A DNA stretch of 59,719 bases from Psychrobacter sp. 5A.1. GTDB lineage: Bacteria; Pseudomonadota; Gammaproteobacteria; Pseudomonadales; Moraxellaceae. The position numbers and the translations under genes are program-made. The notes beneath the pieces were generated by a model that had not been told where the DNA came from, did not search any database, and was given only the letters and a program-made list of their open reading frames with translations. Below, in pieces: positions 19,311-28,411 of this stretch. The stretch is taken from contig NZ_JASDDJ010000016.1 in assembly GCF_030407455.1 (NCBI RefSeq), positions 1 to 59,719 on the forward strand, written 5' to 3'. Each line of letters opens with the position of its first letter. The first letter of the stretch is position 1.

Positions 19311-19750
19311 TATAGGATTTTGCCTTACATTTTATTTTGGCGATATTATCAGCTTATGCCTGACTGTTTATAGCTTTAGAATAAGTATGATTTGCTAAAC
19401 CTAGCAGAATATATGTGCTGAATTTTCGTGAAATTTAAGCCGTTATCTATACGTGACAGTTTACCATATTAAAAAATAGGGTTTATCAGCTCACATAAAC
19501 TATGTGTCACTCGTATTAATTAACCTTGTTCATTTTCAAGCCTCAAATATAGCCTGCTTTTATCATCAACCTGCTTACCATAATCGTTAAAATAGCAAAA
19601 TTGCCAGTAATGAGAAGAAGCAAAATCTCAGTATACAATACAACAACCTCACCCCTATTCCGGTAAATTTGCTACAATGTGCCCAATTTTGATTTATCAT
19701 TTAACCAAACTTTATACCAACTGATTTTATTAATACATTGAGAGAATGTT
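19311..19750. other. Divergent intergenic region between the helicase and ychF
   Basis: The 440-base A+T-rich gap must hold promoters for both directions. A possible -10 for ychF is TACAAT at 19673-19678, with no convincing -35. I see no repeat or small gene. Confidence 0.4.
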
Positions 19751-20842
19751 ATGGGTTTTAATTGCGGCATCGTCGGCCTACCAAATGTGGGTAAATCCAC
19801 CTTGTTTAATGCATTGACCAAAGCGGGTATCGCCGCTGAAAACTTTCCATTTTGTACCAAAGATCCCAATACGGGTATCGTACCAGTACCAGACCCACGC
19901 CTAAAGAAACTGGCTGATATCGTCAATCCTGAACGCGTGCTACCAACGACGATGGAGTTTGTTGATATCGCAGGTCTAGTCGCAGGCGCGTCAAAAGGCG
20001 AAGGCATGGGCAACCAGTTCCTAGCCAACATCCGAGAGACTGATGCAATTGCTCATGTTGTACGCTGTTTTGATGATGACAATGTCGTCCACGTTGATGG
20101 CCGCGTTAGCCCAATTGATGACATCGAAACTATCAATACCGAGCTTGCATTGGCAGATTTAGAAGCCGTTGAGCGCGCTATATTCAACTTAACTAAAAAA
20201 GCCAAAGGCGGTGACAAAGACGCTGGTGCTATGCTTGATATCTTCAAAAAAATTGAACCATTATTAGCAGATGGTCAGGCAGCACGCGCCGCCAATCTTG
20301 ATGCAGATGAGAAAAAACTCATCAGAAGCTATGGTTTAATCACGCTAAAGCCAACCATGTATATTGCTAACGTCTCTGAGGATGGTTTTGAAAACAATCC
20401 TTACCTTGATGCCGTTCGCAACTATGCCACTGGTGAAGACTCTATCGTCATCGCGCTATGCAATCAAATCGAATCTGAAATCGCTCAGCTTGATGAAGAC
20501 GACAAAAAAGACTTCCTAGCTGAGATGGATATGGAAGAAGCCGGTCTTGATCAAGTAATCCGTGGTGGTTATGACTTACTTGATATGCAAACTTACTTTA
20601 CCGCTGGTGTAAAAGAAGTACGTGCTTGGACTGTCGCTATTGGCGCAACTGCCCCACAAGCTGCTGGCGTTATTCATACTGATTTTGAGCGCGGTTTCAT
20701 TCGTGCCGAAGTCATTGCTTATGATGATTTCATCGAATACAACGGTGAAAAAGGCGCAGGCGCTGCTGGTAAATCGCGTCTGGAAGGCAAAACATACATC
20801 GTGCAAGATGGCGACGTGATGCATTTCCGTTTTAACGTATAA
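19751..20842 (+). CDS. ychF: Redox-responsive ribosome-binding P-loop ATPase YchF
   Basis: 363 residues, the standard length for this Obg-related translation-associated ATPase. The G1 motif [14 protein letters not shown] is at residues 8-21, the [19 protein letters not shown] switch region near 33-51, and G3 [17 protein letters not shown] near 72-88. The C-terminal TGS-like domain contains [19 protein letters not shown] and the final [18 protein letters not shown]. It is transcribed alone, with a strong terminator after it. pth, often upstream of ychF in other proteobacteria, is not here. Confidence 0.97.
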   Translation: MGFNCGIVGLPNVGKSTLFNALTKAGIAAENFPFCTKDPNTGIVPVPDPRLKKLADIVNPERVLPTTMEFVDIAGLVAGASKGEGMGNQFLANIRETDAIAHVVRCFDDDNVVHVDGRVSPIDDIETINTELALADLEAVERAIFNLTKKAKGGDKDAGAMLDIFKKIEPLLADGQAARAANLDADEKKLIRSYGLITLKPTMYIANVSEDGFENNPYLDAVRNYATGEDSIVIALCNQIESEIAQLDEDDKKDFLAEMDMEEAGLDQVIRGGYDLLDMQTYFTAGVKEVRAWTVAIGATAPQAAGVIHTDFERGFIRAEVIAYDDFIEYNGEKGAGAAGKSRLEGKTYIVQDGDVMHFRFNV

Positions 20843-20873
20843 CTTCAAGCGGTAAATAGCATTTAAAGTTAAT

Positions 20874-20911
20874 AAGCCGATGTTGGAGATTCTCCATCAT
20901 CGGCTTTATTT
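20874..20911 (+). terminator. Rho-independent terminator of ychF
   Basis: AAGCCGATG (20874-20882) pairs with CATCGGCTT (20898-20906), with a second inner pairing TGGAGA/TCTCCA, followed by T's. Confidence 0.9.
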
Positions 20912-20922
20912 TACATACTAAT

Positions 20923-20937
20923 TGTTATATTATAACA
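20923..20937. promoter_or_regulatory. Zur-like zinc operator
   Basis: TGTTATATTATAACA is a perfect 7-1-7 palindrome. It matches the core of the gammaproteobacterial Zur box (TGTTATA-n-TATAACA as known from E. coli). It lies 35 bases before the ATG of the histidine-rich lipoprotein gene, where a bound repressor would block initiation. This predicts derepression in zinc starvation. Confidence 0.7.
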
Positions 20938-20971
20938 TATCTTTATTTTTACTTATTTGAGGGTTTATATT

Positions 20972-21553
20972 ATGGCTGCTTATTTCTCTTTTTCTAAACT
21001 CGCAGGTGCTGCGCTCATAGGCAGTGTGGTGACAGGTTCACTATTGGGCTGTCAACCTAGTACAGAAACGACAAAATCTGAAGACGTGGTACAAATGGAT
21101 GAACATGCCGACCATGATCATGAAACACATGAGCACGAAGAACATGAGGGAGGTGAGCACGAAGGTCATGATCATGAAGAACATGAAGGGCACAATCACG
21201 AAGATCATGAAGGACATGAAGGACACGATCATGAAGGACATGAGGGTCATGACCATGCCAGTGCAGGCACGCCATTCTCTTGTGAGCCTACTGCTACTAT
21301 TGGGGTTTCTTACGGTAACGACAGTACGCCACAGACAGCGACTCTACTCATCGATGGTCTCGAGTACGATTTAGCAGCTGCTGCTAATAGTGACACTGAT
21401 AAGGCCATCTATACGAGTGATATTGGCTTAGATGATACTCATGGCATCATATGGCAAGTAAGTGGTGACAAGGCAACTTTGCTCAATAAAACATTGGACA
21501 GCAATGTGGCTATCGACGAGGAAGACATCCTTTTTAACTGCCAGAAATCTTAA
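20972..21553 (+). CDS. Histidine-rich lipoprotein with an MliC-like C-terminal domain
   Basis: 193 residues in three parts. Residues 1-27 are a lipoprotein signal (lipobox LLGC, Cys27). Residues 45-95 hold 19 histidines in EGHDHEEHEGH-type repeats, a typical zinc-binding segment. Residues 100-193 resemble the MliC lysozyme-inhibitor fold (FSCEPTATIGVSYGND ... TLLIDGLEYDL ... ILFNCQ, with paired Cys near 104 and 190). The ATG at 20972 has GAGGG 8 bases upstream. The Zur-like operator just before it suggests expression in zinc limitation and a role in periplasmic zinc capture or buffering. The fusion of a zinc tract to an MliC-like domain is unusual. Lysozyme inhibition is unproven. Confidence 0.8.
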   Translation: MAAYFSFSKLAGAALIGSVVTGSLLGCQPSTETTKSEDVVQMDEHADHDHETHEHEEHEGGEHEGHDHEEHEGHNHEDHEGHEGHDHEGHEGHDHASAGTPFSCEPTATIGVSYGNDSTPQTATLLIDGLEYDLAAAANSDTDKAIYTSDIGLDDTHGIIWQVSGDKATLLNKTLDSNVAIDEEDILFNCQKS

Positions 21554-21555
21554 TG

Positions 21556-21573
21556 TAGTTCTCTGACTATATA
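21556..21573. repeat. Solo end of repeat family C
   Basis: GTAGTTCTCTGACTATAT is identical to the right end of the family C copy at 1624-1732. No matching left end is seen nearby. It sits 3 bases after the lipoprotein stop codon. Confidence 0.55.
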
Positions 21574-21632
21574 TCTGTATCAAGGGCGCTATTTTGCTAT
21601 GCTATAGGCTCCCTTGGTTTCGGATGTTTAAT

Positions 21633-23048
21633 ATGCTAAGTACACCAACCTCTTTGCCGTCTCCTACCACACAATGGTCTCACCTTCTCAACTCACAGCG
21701 TCTTGGCGCTGCCAAAAAATTCAATGCCAATACAAGTACTCGCTCTCAGTTTCATAAAGACTATGACAGATTGGTGTTTTCGCATTCCTTTCGTCAGCTC
21801 AATCAAAAAACCCAAGTCCATCCGTTGACCAATCAGCTCGGCATTCATACTCGCTTAACCCATTCACTTGAGGTCTCCTGTATTGGACGCTCTTTAGCAA
21901 TGATGGCAGCAGAGAAGCTCCATGATAAATTAGGCAATGGCCTACCAGCAGGTATCTCGCCAGCGGATGTTGGTGTCATTGTACAAGCCGCCTGCCTCGC
22001 TCATGATATTGGCAACCCGCCTTTTGGTCATGCAGGAGAATACGCCATTCGGGACTGGTTCAGGTTGCCTGAGCCGCAGACAATTTTGCAAACCTTGAGC
22101 CACCACGAGCAGCTAGACCTACTGGCATACGAAGGTAATGCGCAAGGGTTTAGATTACTCGTCAATAATGAGCACCATCCGGATAAAGGCGGCATGCGCC
22201 TTACTTGTGCGACCTTAGGTGCCTTTATGAAGTACCCTTGGTTGGCAACTCACAGTAACGATGTCAATGACAACCATTATAACGTGCAAAAATTTGGCTG
22301 CTTTTATAGCGAGGCGTCTCAACTAGAAGAGTTAGCTGCGTGTTTGCATTTACCGCGCTCAGAGCAACATGATGGCTTTGCGCGCCATCCATTGGCTTAC
22401 CTGCTAGAAGCGGCAGATGATATCTGTTATGCGCTAATCGATTTAGAAGATGGCATCAATCTGAATATGCTAACCTATGGCGAAGTTGCCACGATATTTT
22501 ATGAGCTGATTGGTGAGCGTCCAAGCAGCGTAAACTTGCCAGCGCATATGTCTGTCAGACAAAGTCTCGCCTCCCTGCGGGCACGAGCCATGATGCGTTT
22601 GGTCAATACCGTCACCGATGCTTTTGTAGCCAACAGTGATGCATTACTAGCTGGCACGTTGCAAGGCAGCCTATTTACCCATTGCGATACCAGTGTACAG
22701 AATGGTATCAATCAAGCTAAGCAGCTGGCACGCGAAAAAATATTTAATCATCCGAGCAAAGTAAGAATGGAGCTGATGGCCAATCAATGCTTGCATAGCC
22801 TATTGAATGCCTTTATGCCGCTCGCTTGGACTGGCTCTGAATCTGCTACTACGCAACTGCCGATGTCTTTTGAGCAGCAACGTCTGTTAAGATTGCTACA
22901 GCCACATCTTGACGAACATCGCCGCGTATTGTCAGACAATGTCTATCTCAATATTTTAAATATTTTAGATTTTATTACTGGCATGAATGACCATGAAGCA
23001 TATCGATTGGCGCAAGAATTGCAGGGTCATTGGGGCACAATGGTTTAA
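21633..23048 (+). CDS. dgt: Deoxyguanosinetriphosphate triphosphohydrolase-like protein
   Basis: HD-domain dNTP triphosphohydrolase, which releases tripolyphosphate from dGTP or other dNTPs. The FSHSFRQLNQKTQVHPL motif at about residues 45-61 and TRLTHSLEVSCIGRSL (first His), then ACLAHDIGNPPFGHAGE (HD pair) around 123-139, define the metal site; the last Asp lies in YLLEAADDICYALIDLEDG. The length of about 471 residues is normal. The ATG at 21633 has GGA 8 bases upstream; ATG at 21624 and TTG at 21594 are in frame but less supported. It is upstream of, and on the same strand as, the TetR-type gene. Confidence 0.92.
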   Translation: MLSTPTSLPSPTTQWSHLLNSQRLGAAKKFNANTSTRSQFHKDYDRLVFSHSFRQLNQKTQVHPLTNQLGIHTRLTHSLEVSCIGRSLAMMAAEKLHDKLGNGLPAGISPADVGVIVQAACLAHDIGNPPFGHAGEYAIRDWFRLPEPQTILQTLSHHEQLDLLAYEGNAQGFRLLVNNEHHPDKGGMRLTCATLGAFMKYPWLATHSNDVNDNHYNVQKFGCFYSEASQLEELAACLHLPRSEQHDGFARHPLAYLLEAADDICYALIDLEDGINLNMLTYGEVATIFYELIGERPSSVNLPAHMSVRQSLASLRARAMMRLVNTVTDAFVANSDALLAGTLQGSLFTHCDTSVQNGINQAKQLAREKIFNHPSKVRMELMANQCLHSLLNAFMPLAWTGSESATTQLPMSFEQQRLLRLLQPHLDEHRRVLSDNVYLNILNILDFITGMNDHEAYRLAQELQGHWGTMV

Positions 23049-23152
23049 AAAACCCGTGCAGGTTTGGTAAATTCACACGAATGACGTATTTCAGTCGTAT
23101 TTATGCGTTGAAATGAGTATGATAAACACCTACTGGACAATTTTGAAATATT

Positions 23153-23833
23153 ATGAGCAGTCGCGAACAAAAGAAACTTCAAACTCGGCACGCCTTTTTT
23201 AACGCCGTGCTCGATTTATGTATGACAGGGCAATCTTTTAGCTCTATCAGTCTCCGACAAGTAACGCGCGAGGTTGGCGTTGTGCCAACGGCATTTTATC
23301 GCCATTTTGATGACATGGAGTCGCTCGGGCGCGCTTTGGTCATTGAGGAATTGGGCGGTACACTAGCCACGTTAAGTGATAGCCTCCAGATTGGTCGCAA
23401 GCGTAGCTTTGATCGTCAGATAGCCAAAAGTATTCAGCTGTTTTTGTATATGGTCAGCGATCAGCCTTATTACTGGCAGTTTTTGGTCAGTGAGCGTTAT
23501 GGTGGATCAGAAGCCGTACGAAAAGCCATTAATGAGTTGATTAAAAAACACGCTCAAAGCTTGGCAGACGACCTCGCATTACAGCCCGCTTTTACGCATA
23601 TCAATGCTTATGACCGCCGTCTATTGGCTGAAGCTGGCGTAAATATGTTCTTTTCTTGGATTATTGATTGGTTGGAGCTGACCTATACGGAAGATCATGA
23701 TGACGAAATTGATCTAGACGAAATCGAAGAAAATAAACAGCTGATGCTACATAACTGCACCCGCCAAGCACAGATGTTGTTTTATGGGGCTTATAACTGG
23801 AAATCTACGGAAGAAACGTGCTTAAAAGATTAG
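23153..23833 (+). CDS. TetR-family regulator, FabR-like
   Basis: 226 residues with an N-terminal helix-turn-helix (FSSISLRQVTREVGVVPTAFYRHFDDMESLGRALVIEE, about residues 27-64). The sequence of the HTH and of the following FLYMVSDQPYYWQFLVSERYGGS region resembles FabR, the repressor of unsaturated fatty-acid genes. The C-terminal region contains a charged stretch (YTEDHDDEIDLDEIEEN). No desaturase or fab gene is adjacent, so its target is distant. The family B TIR element 23852 starts right after its stop. Confidence 0.85.
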   Translation: MSSREQKKLQTRHAFFNAVLDLCMTGQSFSSISLRQVTREVGVVPTAFYRHFDDMESLGRALVIEELGGTLATLSDSLQIGRKRSFDRQIAKSIQLFLYMVSDQPYYWQFLVSERYGGSEAVRKAINELIKKHAQSLADDLALQPAFTHINAYDRRLLAEAGVNMFFSWIIDWLELTYTEDHDDEIDLDEIEENKQLMLHNCTRQAQMLFYGAYNWKSTEETCLKD

Positions 23834-23851
23834 GCTGTGTCGAACAGTTAT

Positions 23852-24027
23852 CTAGGGCGTGTCCTCATTTTAAAAATGGTGATAAAAATGAGATAAATTG
23901 CCGTCAAACGAGGAAAATAGTGCAGATAATATCGAGATATTGACCAACTATTTGACGATGTTTGGCAAAATTTAGCTGTTTTTAGCCCATTTAGAGGACA
24001 CTCGTTTGAATTGAGGACACGCCCTAG
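23852..24027. mobile_element. MITE-like element, family A, complete copy
   Basis: The 176-bp element begins CTAGGGCGTGTCCTCA and ends with its exact reverse complement, a 16-bp terminal inverted repeat including CTAG. The interior is A+T-rich with no ORF. A near-identical copy lies inverted at 29335-29509, a partial one at 1-76 and a shortened derivative at 48904-48964. Transposase must act in trans. Confidence 0.9.
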
Positions 24028-24061
24028 GGTACTGACAAAGATTACTTTAGGTGATTCAACG

Positions 24062-25117
24062 TTAAAAACTGGGTCTAAATGCCCATAAACGCTGGGTCAC
24101 CACTTTAATTTCTTTGGTCTTTTTACCGTCAGTACCATCTTTAGCAATGCTGTTATTGGGATTACTGCCTTGCCCCTCGCTAGCATCAGTCGCTATTTTG
24201 CTAATGAGCACGGTGGAAAATCGTTGTCTTTGTTGACCAATACTGCCATTATCAGTCGCTGTAATAAGCGCCATAAATGCTTGGCTATCAAATGCGAGCA
24301 GTGGTGTTAGCGCTTTTTTTTGCTCATCATTTAAGCTACCAAATATCGGCAATTGCCACACATCATCAATAGAGGCCAACGCCTGCTTTTCCCGCACATC
24401 AACCAGTGCTTGCATCTGTTGACTGGTTGCGTCATCTATCAATGCCGCCAATAAGACTGGACTGGCAGTATTGATATTGATAGGCACATCATAAGGAACC
24501 GCAGTAATATAAGGGCGCAATGTCGCTAGCACTTCCTCACTTATCCCCCGAACATCTTGCAACTGATCGACACTGACTAGTGCTTGATTGGGTAAGGTTT
24601 TATCCGCTGAGCCACTCGATTTCTGAGAATAAACCACACTCTCATCACCACCATCTTGATAAACTTCGCTGTCCGCATCTTGATAGTCAAGGATAGCAGT
24701 GGCAATATCAGGCTCTAGATTTAACTGTGTCAAAAGCCTTTGGAATGTGGCAACAGAGGCACTATTAACCGCACCATTTTGATATAAGTTATTAATATTA
24801 AAACGACTGGCTTCATCACGTAATTCGATGCTGATACTATGATTGGCTAAAAGATAAGGCGGTATTGGCTGGGCCCAAATATCCTGCTGGCTATCTGTGT
24901 CATTCAGCTTGTTGTCAGCACGAATCATTGTGATGGCTAACTGCTGACCAGCATTCATATCTTGCATCAGCTGATTTTGATCAAATAGCAGGCCACTACG
25001 TCGAATTGCTATCTTTTGACTAGCAAGCATCGCGCCCGCCACCACCGTAATGCTGACCACCAATAGTAGAATAGTGAGCAGCGCAACACCGCGCTGAGAG
25101 TTTGCGGTCATAGACAT
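24062..25117 (-). CDS. gspK: Type II secretion minor pseudopilin GspK
   Basis: 351 residues with a short prepilin leader ending QRG, then VALLTILLLVVSITVVAGAML. The usual Glu at mature position 5 is replaced (Thr), which is diagnostic of GspK. The large periplasmic domain contains the helix-hairpin-like INTASPVLLAALI and a second IDDVWQLPIF. GspK caps the pseudopilus tip with GspI and GspJ. It is the last gene of gspH-I-J-K, 48 bases after gspJ. The C-terminus has an Asn/Ser/Gly-rich stretch (EGQGSNPNNSIAKDG), longer than is typical. Confidence 0.93.
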   Translation of the reverse strand: MSMTANSQRGVALLTILLLVVSITVVAGAMLASQKIAIRRSGLLFDQNQLMQDMNAGQQLAITMIRADNKLNDTDSQQDIWAQPIPPYLLANHSISIELRDEASRFNINNLYQNGAVNSASVATFQRLLTQLNLEPDIATAILDYQDADSEVYQDGGDESVVYSQKSSGSADKTLPNQALVSVDQLQDVRGISEEVLATLRPYITAVPYDVPININTASPVLLAALIDDATSQQMQALVDVREKQALASIDDVWQLPIFGSLNDEQKKALTPLLAFDSQAFMALITATDNGSIGQQRQRFSTVLISKIATDASEGQGSNPNNSIAKDGTDGKKTKEIKVVTQRLWAFRPSF

Positions 25118-25165
25118 AAGCCGCCTTTATTATTGACCAAATGGTGCATGTTATATCCTACCTTC

Positions 25166-26026
25166 TCAATTACTATTATCCACACTGCCATTACCTGTAT
25201 TACTGCTGTTACCGTCTTTATCGCTGTCGCTACTATCACTGGCTTTGTTATCAGCGACAGAGGAGTGACTGTTATGTGGTATCGGTTGCGGGGCCAGCGC
25301 CCACTGCCACGTAATAGGCATGTCTTGATAAGTAAAATCGACAGCCATACCTTTGGGCAGTAATAGCACTTCGGGCTTTGTGCTTGCGGTATTGGCCGTT
25401 TGTTCAGAGGCTGTATTCGTACTATGGTTATTACCGCTATTTGCACCAGGGAATTTGGTGCTCTGTTCAGGTAGATACGCTTGCCACCGCCCTGCTGTGA
25501 CGCCTTCGAGCAACACACTGTCCAAGCTGATGCTATCACGCCCACCCTCCACACTGGTATATTGTCGGCGAATCAAACGCTCATCTGCAAAAATATATTC
25601 GATACGTTGGATACTATTGCTACTTTGATAACGTGGGTCAGGATCAGCAAAACGGATAAAGCTGACATGTTCAGCGTCTAAGCTCATAAAAGGCTCAGGT
25701 GGCACTATCTCACGTACTGGTGCTTGCTCGTTTGATTGAGGGGTCTTATTTGTGCTGTTGTTACTATTGTCGCTGTCGCTTGCACTGTTATTCGCCGTGC
25801 TGACATTCTGAGTATTTGGGATTTGATAAGGGATAATTTGACCCATATCTTGCTGCAGTTGCAGATAGGCATATTGCAAGACGGCCAAATTGTCAGCATG
25901 AAATTGGGCGCGTTCACGGGCGCGATTGACACCATCAAACACCTGCCAGCCTGCAACCGCAAGCATCGCAAATATTGCCATGGCGACCATTAGCTCAAGC
26001 AAAGTAAATCCACGTTGAAGTCTCAT
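25166..26026 (-). CDS. gspJ: Type II secretion minor pseudopilin GspJ
   Basis: 286 residues beginning MRLQRGFTLLELMVAMAIFAMLAVAGWQVFDG: cleavage after Gly6, with Glu at mature position 5. GspJ forms the tip complex with GspI and GspK. The start overlaps the gspI stop by four bases (translational coupling). Low-complexity Ser/Asn/Asp stretches occur at about residues 78-100 and in the last 35 residues, which is unusual for GspJ and probably disordered. Confidence 0.93.
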   Translation of the reverse strand: MRLQRGFTLLELMVAMAIFAMLAVAGWQVFDGVNRARERAQFHADNLAVLQYAYLQLQQDMGQIIPYQIPNTQNVSTANNSASDSDNSNNSTNKTPQSNEQAPVREIVPPEPFMSLDAEHVSFIRFADPDPRYQSSNSIQRIEYIFADERLIRRQYTSVEGGRDSISLDSVLLEGVTAGRWQAYLPEQSTKFPGANSGNNHSTNTASEQTANTASTKPEVLLLPKGMAVDFTYQDMPITWQWALAPQPIPHNSHSSVADNKASDSSDSDKDGNSSNTGNGSVDNSN

Positions 26027-26520
26027 GGATTGTCTCCCGCTTGTTTGACATTGCGTGTACCTAAACCACTTAAATCTAAACTGCCCGTATCTTGCTCAGC
26101 ATTACTCAACATCACACTGATATCCGTCACCGATGTGCGTGTCTGCCCATCTATGATGGGCGCAACGGCGATGTTTACTTCTTTTAATGCAGGCGTCACA
26201 GCATCACTGACCGTCATTACTATTTGCCAATTACGCCCTTGAGCATTGACAGTTTGAATGCGATTGGCCGTCAGCCATGTCTCTTGAATGCGTAACTCAG
26301 CAGCAGCATTTTGGGCGACAAAATGAGCGAGCGTACGAGTACGTAATATATCAACCGAGCTCAGATACGCGCTACTGGCACGGCTTGCCGCGACTGCCAC
26401 CACTGCCAAAATAGCCAAGGCAACCATCACTTCAATGAGCGTGAAGCCACTCTCAGGCTTAGACTTGAGGGTGGTATGCTTAGTCTTCGTAGGGTATTGA
26501 TACCATTTATTCACTATCAT
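26023..26520 (-). CDS. gspI: Type II secretion minor pseudopilin GspI
   Basis: 165 residues. The prepilin motif SG-FTLIEVMVALAILAVVAV begins at Phe26, so the leader is 25 residues, longer than the common 6-10. The mature part (AAAELRIQETWLTANRI and GRNWQIVMTVSD) matches the GspI beta-sheet region. It overlaps gspH by four bases upstream and gspJ by four bases downstream, confirming operon structure. Confidence 0.92.
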   Translation of the reverse strand: MIVNKWYQYPTKTKHTTLKSKPESGFTLIEVMVALAILAVVAVAASRASSAYLSSVDILRTRTLAHFVAQNAAAELRIQETWLTANRIQTVNAQGRNWQIVMTVSDAVTPALKEVNIAVAPIIDGQTRTSVTDISVMLSNAEQDTGSLDLSGLGTRNVKQAGDNP

Positions 26521-27338
26521 CGCTGTCCCATCGTCATACTACCATCTGGCATTATCGTAATCACTTCACCCACCAAACGCGCATCATGAAGCACCTCAAT
26601 GGTAACAGGCGTCGCTTGTCCTGTGCCAAACCACAATACCTGCGGTACGGTTTGACTGCTAAACCAAGGCTGTAATGCTTGCCCCTGTCCTGTGCCGGAT
26701 AAATGACTGGCATCCAAGCTTTGAACTCTAATACTGACGCCAGTGGGCAAATCAGGTAGGCTAACTTCTGGCTCAACCTCCCAGCTCGGTGTTGGCTGTT
26801 GAGCACCAGTAGCACCTGACATACTGGTCAAATCCGCAGACAGCTCCATTGAGTTTTTGGGGCGACTGTCCATGCTATCTGACGGGGCATCATTCGTTTG
26901 ATAGGTAATATAAGGATTCGATAAGGTGACGATAACAGGGGCGACTTGACCTTGCTTATCTGCTTGCAAACGCAACCCCATTGGCTGCATACGCTCAGCT
27001 GATAGCAGTCGAACGTAACTCAACGAATCGGTAAGATGCTCATAAAAAGCGCGGTTTTTGCGGGATTCACTGCTCCCAACGGACAAGCTCATCATGCCAG
27101 CAAAGATGGACAAGATCACCACCACTACCACGATTTCTACCAATGTAAAACCCGTCTGTGCGGCGCTGTTTATTGATGAAGCAGATGATGAGTGACAGGC
27201 ATTGGTTGAGAGCAAAGGGCTGCTACCACAGTGGCGTGCAGGTAGGCTATTTAAGCTACTTGGCCGCGAGGTTTGACCGATTAAAGCAAAAGGGCAAGTG
27301 GCCGCAGCGCTGGACTGAGTCTGGACAGTGACCGGCAT
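26517..27338 (-). CDS. gspH: Type II secretion minor pseudopilin GspH with a long leader
   Basis: 273 residues. TG-FTLVEIVVVVVILSIFAGMMSLSV starts at residue 64, so the leader upstream of the prepilin peptidase site would be 63 residues if translation begins at the ATG at 27338, which has AGGTG about 5 bases upstream. A TTG at residue 42 or 43 would give a 20-residue leader. The mature protein has the GspH C-terminal fold (SVGSSESRKNRAFYEHLTDSLSYVRLLSAERMQPMGL). GspH joins the minor pseudopilins to the main pseudopilus. It is the first gene of the operon. Confidence 0.88.
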   Translation of the reverse strand: MPVTVQTQSSAAATCPFALIGQTSRPSSLNSLPARHCGSSPLLSTNACHSSSASSINSAAQTGFTLVEIVVVVVILSIFAGMMSLSVGSSESRKNRAFYEHLTDSLSYVRLLSAERMQPMGLRLQADKQGQVAPVIVTLSNPYITYQTNDAPSDSMDSRPKNSMELSADLTSMSGATGAQQPTPSWEVEPEVSLPDLPTGVSIRVQSLDASHLSGTGQGQALQPWFSSQTVPQVLWFGTGQATPVTIEVLHDARLVGEVITIMPDGSMTMGQR

Positions 27339-27494
27339 ATTGCACCTATAAGGCTACGCTTGAGTTTGATTATCATAGGATAAAAGCGGTGTTTGGAGAA
27401 TATCAGAAGATGTGTGAAGCCATACTACACAACGTGCTGCAATATCAATTATTGCAACACGACGTATTAGAAACCCTAACCATCAATAGATACT

Positions 27495-28178
27495 TTAGTA
27501 GTTGGTGTTACGGTGCTCTTCTGACTCAGTCTCGATTTGCTCTACCAACTCTTGCATATCCTCATCCATGACCCCGTTATCGTCAGCAGGATAATGACTG
27601 GGCAACTCCAGCACTTGCTGAACAAAGGCATAACGCAAGGTATCGCGGCGGCCTAAATAGCGTTGATAAAAGCTTGAGTTCAATAGCCCTGCACCGCCTT
27701 GACCAATCGCCCAAATCGAAGAGAGATAATCACGAGTACTCAAATTACTGTGCTCGTCTTTTAAATACGTGCTGATGATATTAATCAAACGCTTCATACG
27801 CTGACGACGAATATCATACAGCTCGCCAAACAAACGATTAAGACCCGTCACTGATGCTGCCAACCGTTCTTCGATTTGGTTCAATAGCATGGCTTTTTGT
27901 GGATTGAATAACTGCTGAAAAATCATGCGGGCCACGCCTGCTGATGGGCAGTCATCAATACGGTTAATCTCAAACAGTTGCTCTTCATAACGAATAATAA
28001 TACGCAAATAAAGCTCATCTTTACTGGAGAAATGTTTATATAGGGTGCCTTTAGCCAAATCAAGCTGATCTGCCAAACTGTCTAAAGTGATATCACCATC
28101 GCCTGACTCAAGCAGTAATTGTTCTGCCATCGCCAAGATGTTCTCTTCTCGTACCTTGAACTGATGCTGACGACTCAT
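27495..28178 (-). CDS. TetR-family transcriptional regulator
   Basis: 227 residues with a TetR helix-turn-helix (DITLDSLADQLDLAKGTLYKHFSSKDELYLRII, about residues 29-61) and a helical ligand-binding domain. The ATG is preceded by GGAGAG. It lies upstream of gspH on the same strand with a 156-base gap and has no obvious regulated partner nearby. The inducer is unknown. The end carries an acidic tail (MDEDMQELVEQIETESEEH). Confidence 0.88.
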   Translation of the reverse strand: MSRQHQFKVREENILAMAEQLLLESGDGDITLDSLADQLDLAKGTLYKHFSSKDELYLRIIIRYEEQLFEINRIDDCPSAGVARMIFQQLFNPQKAMLLNQIEERLAASVTGLNRLFGELYDIRRQRMKRLINIISTYLKDEHSNLSTRDYLSSIWAIGQGGAGLLNSSFYQRYLGRRDTLRYAFVQQVLELPSHYPADDNGVMDEDMQELVEQIETESEEHRNTNY

Positions 28179-28411
28179 AATCTCTCCTAAAACTTGACAA
28201 GATTAAGCATATAACCATCATTTATGTTAGTGCATTTGGCAATGAGCGTATAAAACTATACAAGAACTGCTGGAATACCATAAAAGGGACATGCTTATAT
28301 TTCTAAATAGCCACTAACAATCATACAGTTACATTCAATATTTTAGATATTAAATGGCATAAAACCATAAGACTGTTTCATAAATGACTGACTGGTCATA
28401 GCATAACCATT

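Noticed and set aside
20957..21374. Other ORFs overlapping the His-rich gene, including a Met/Asp-rich plus-strand frame
   Set aside because: They arise from the GAAGGACATGA-type DNA repeat in other frames and have no start signals.
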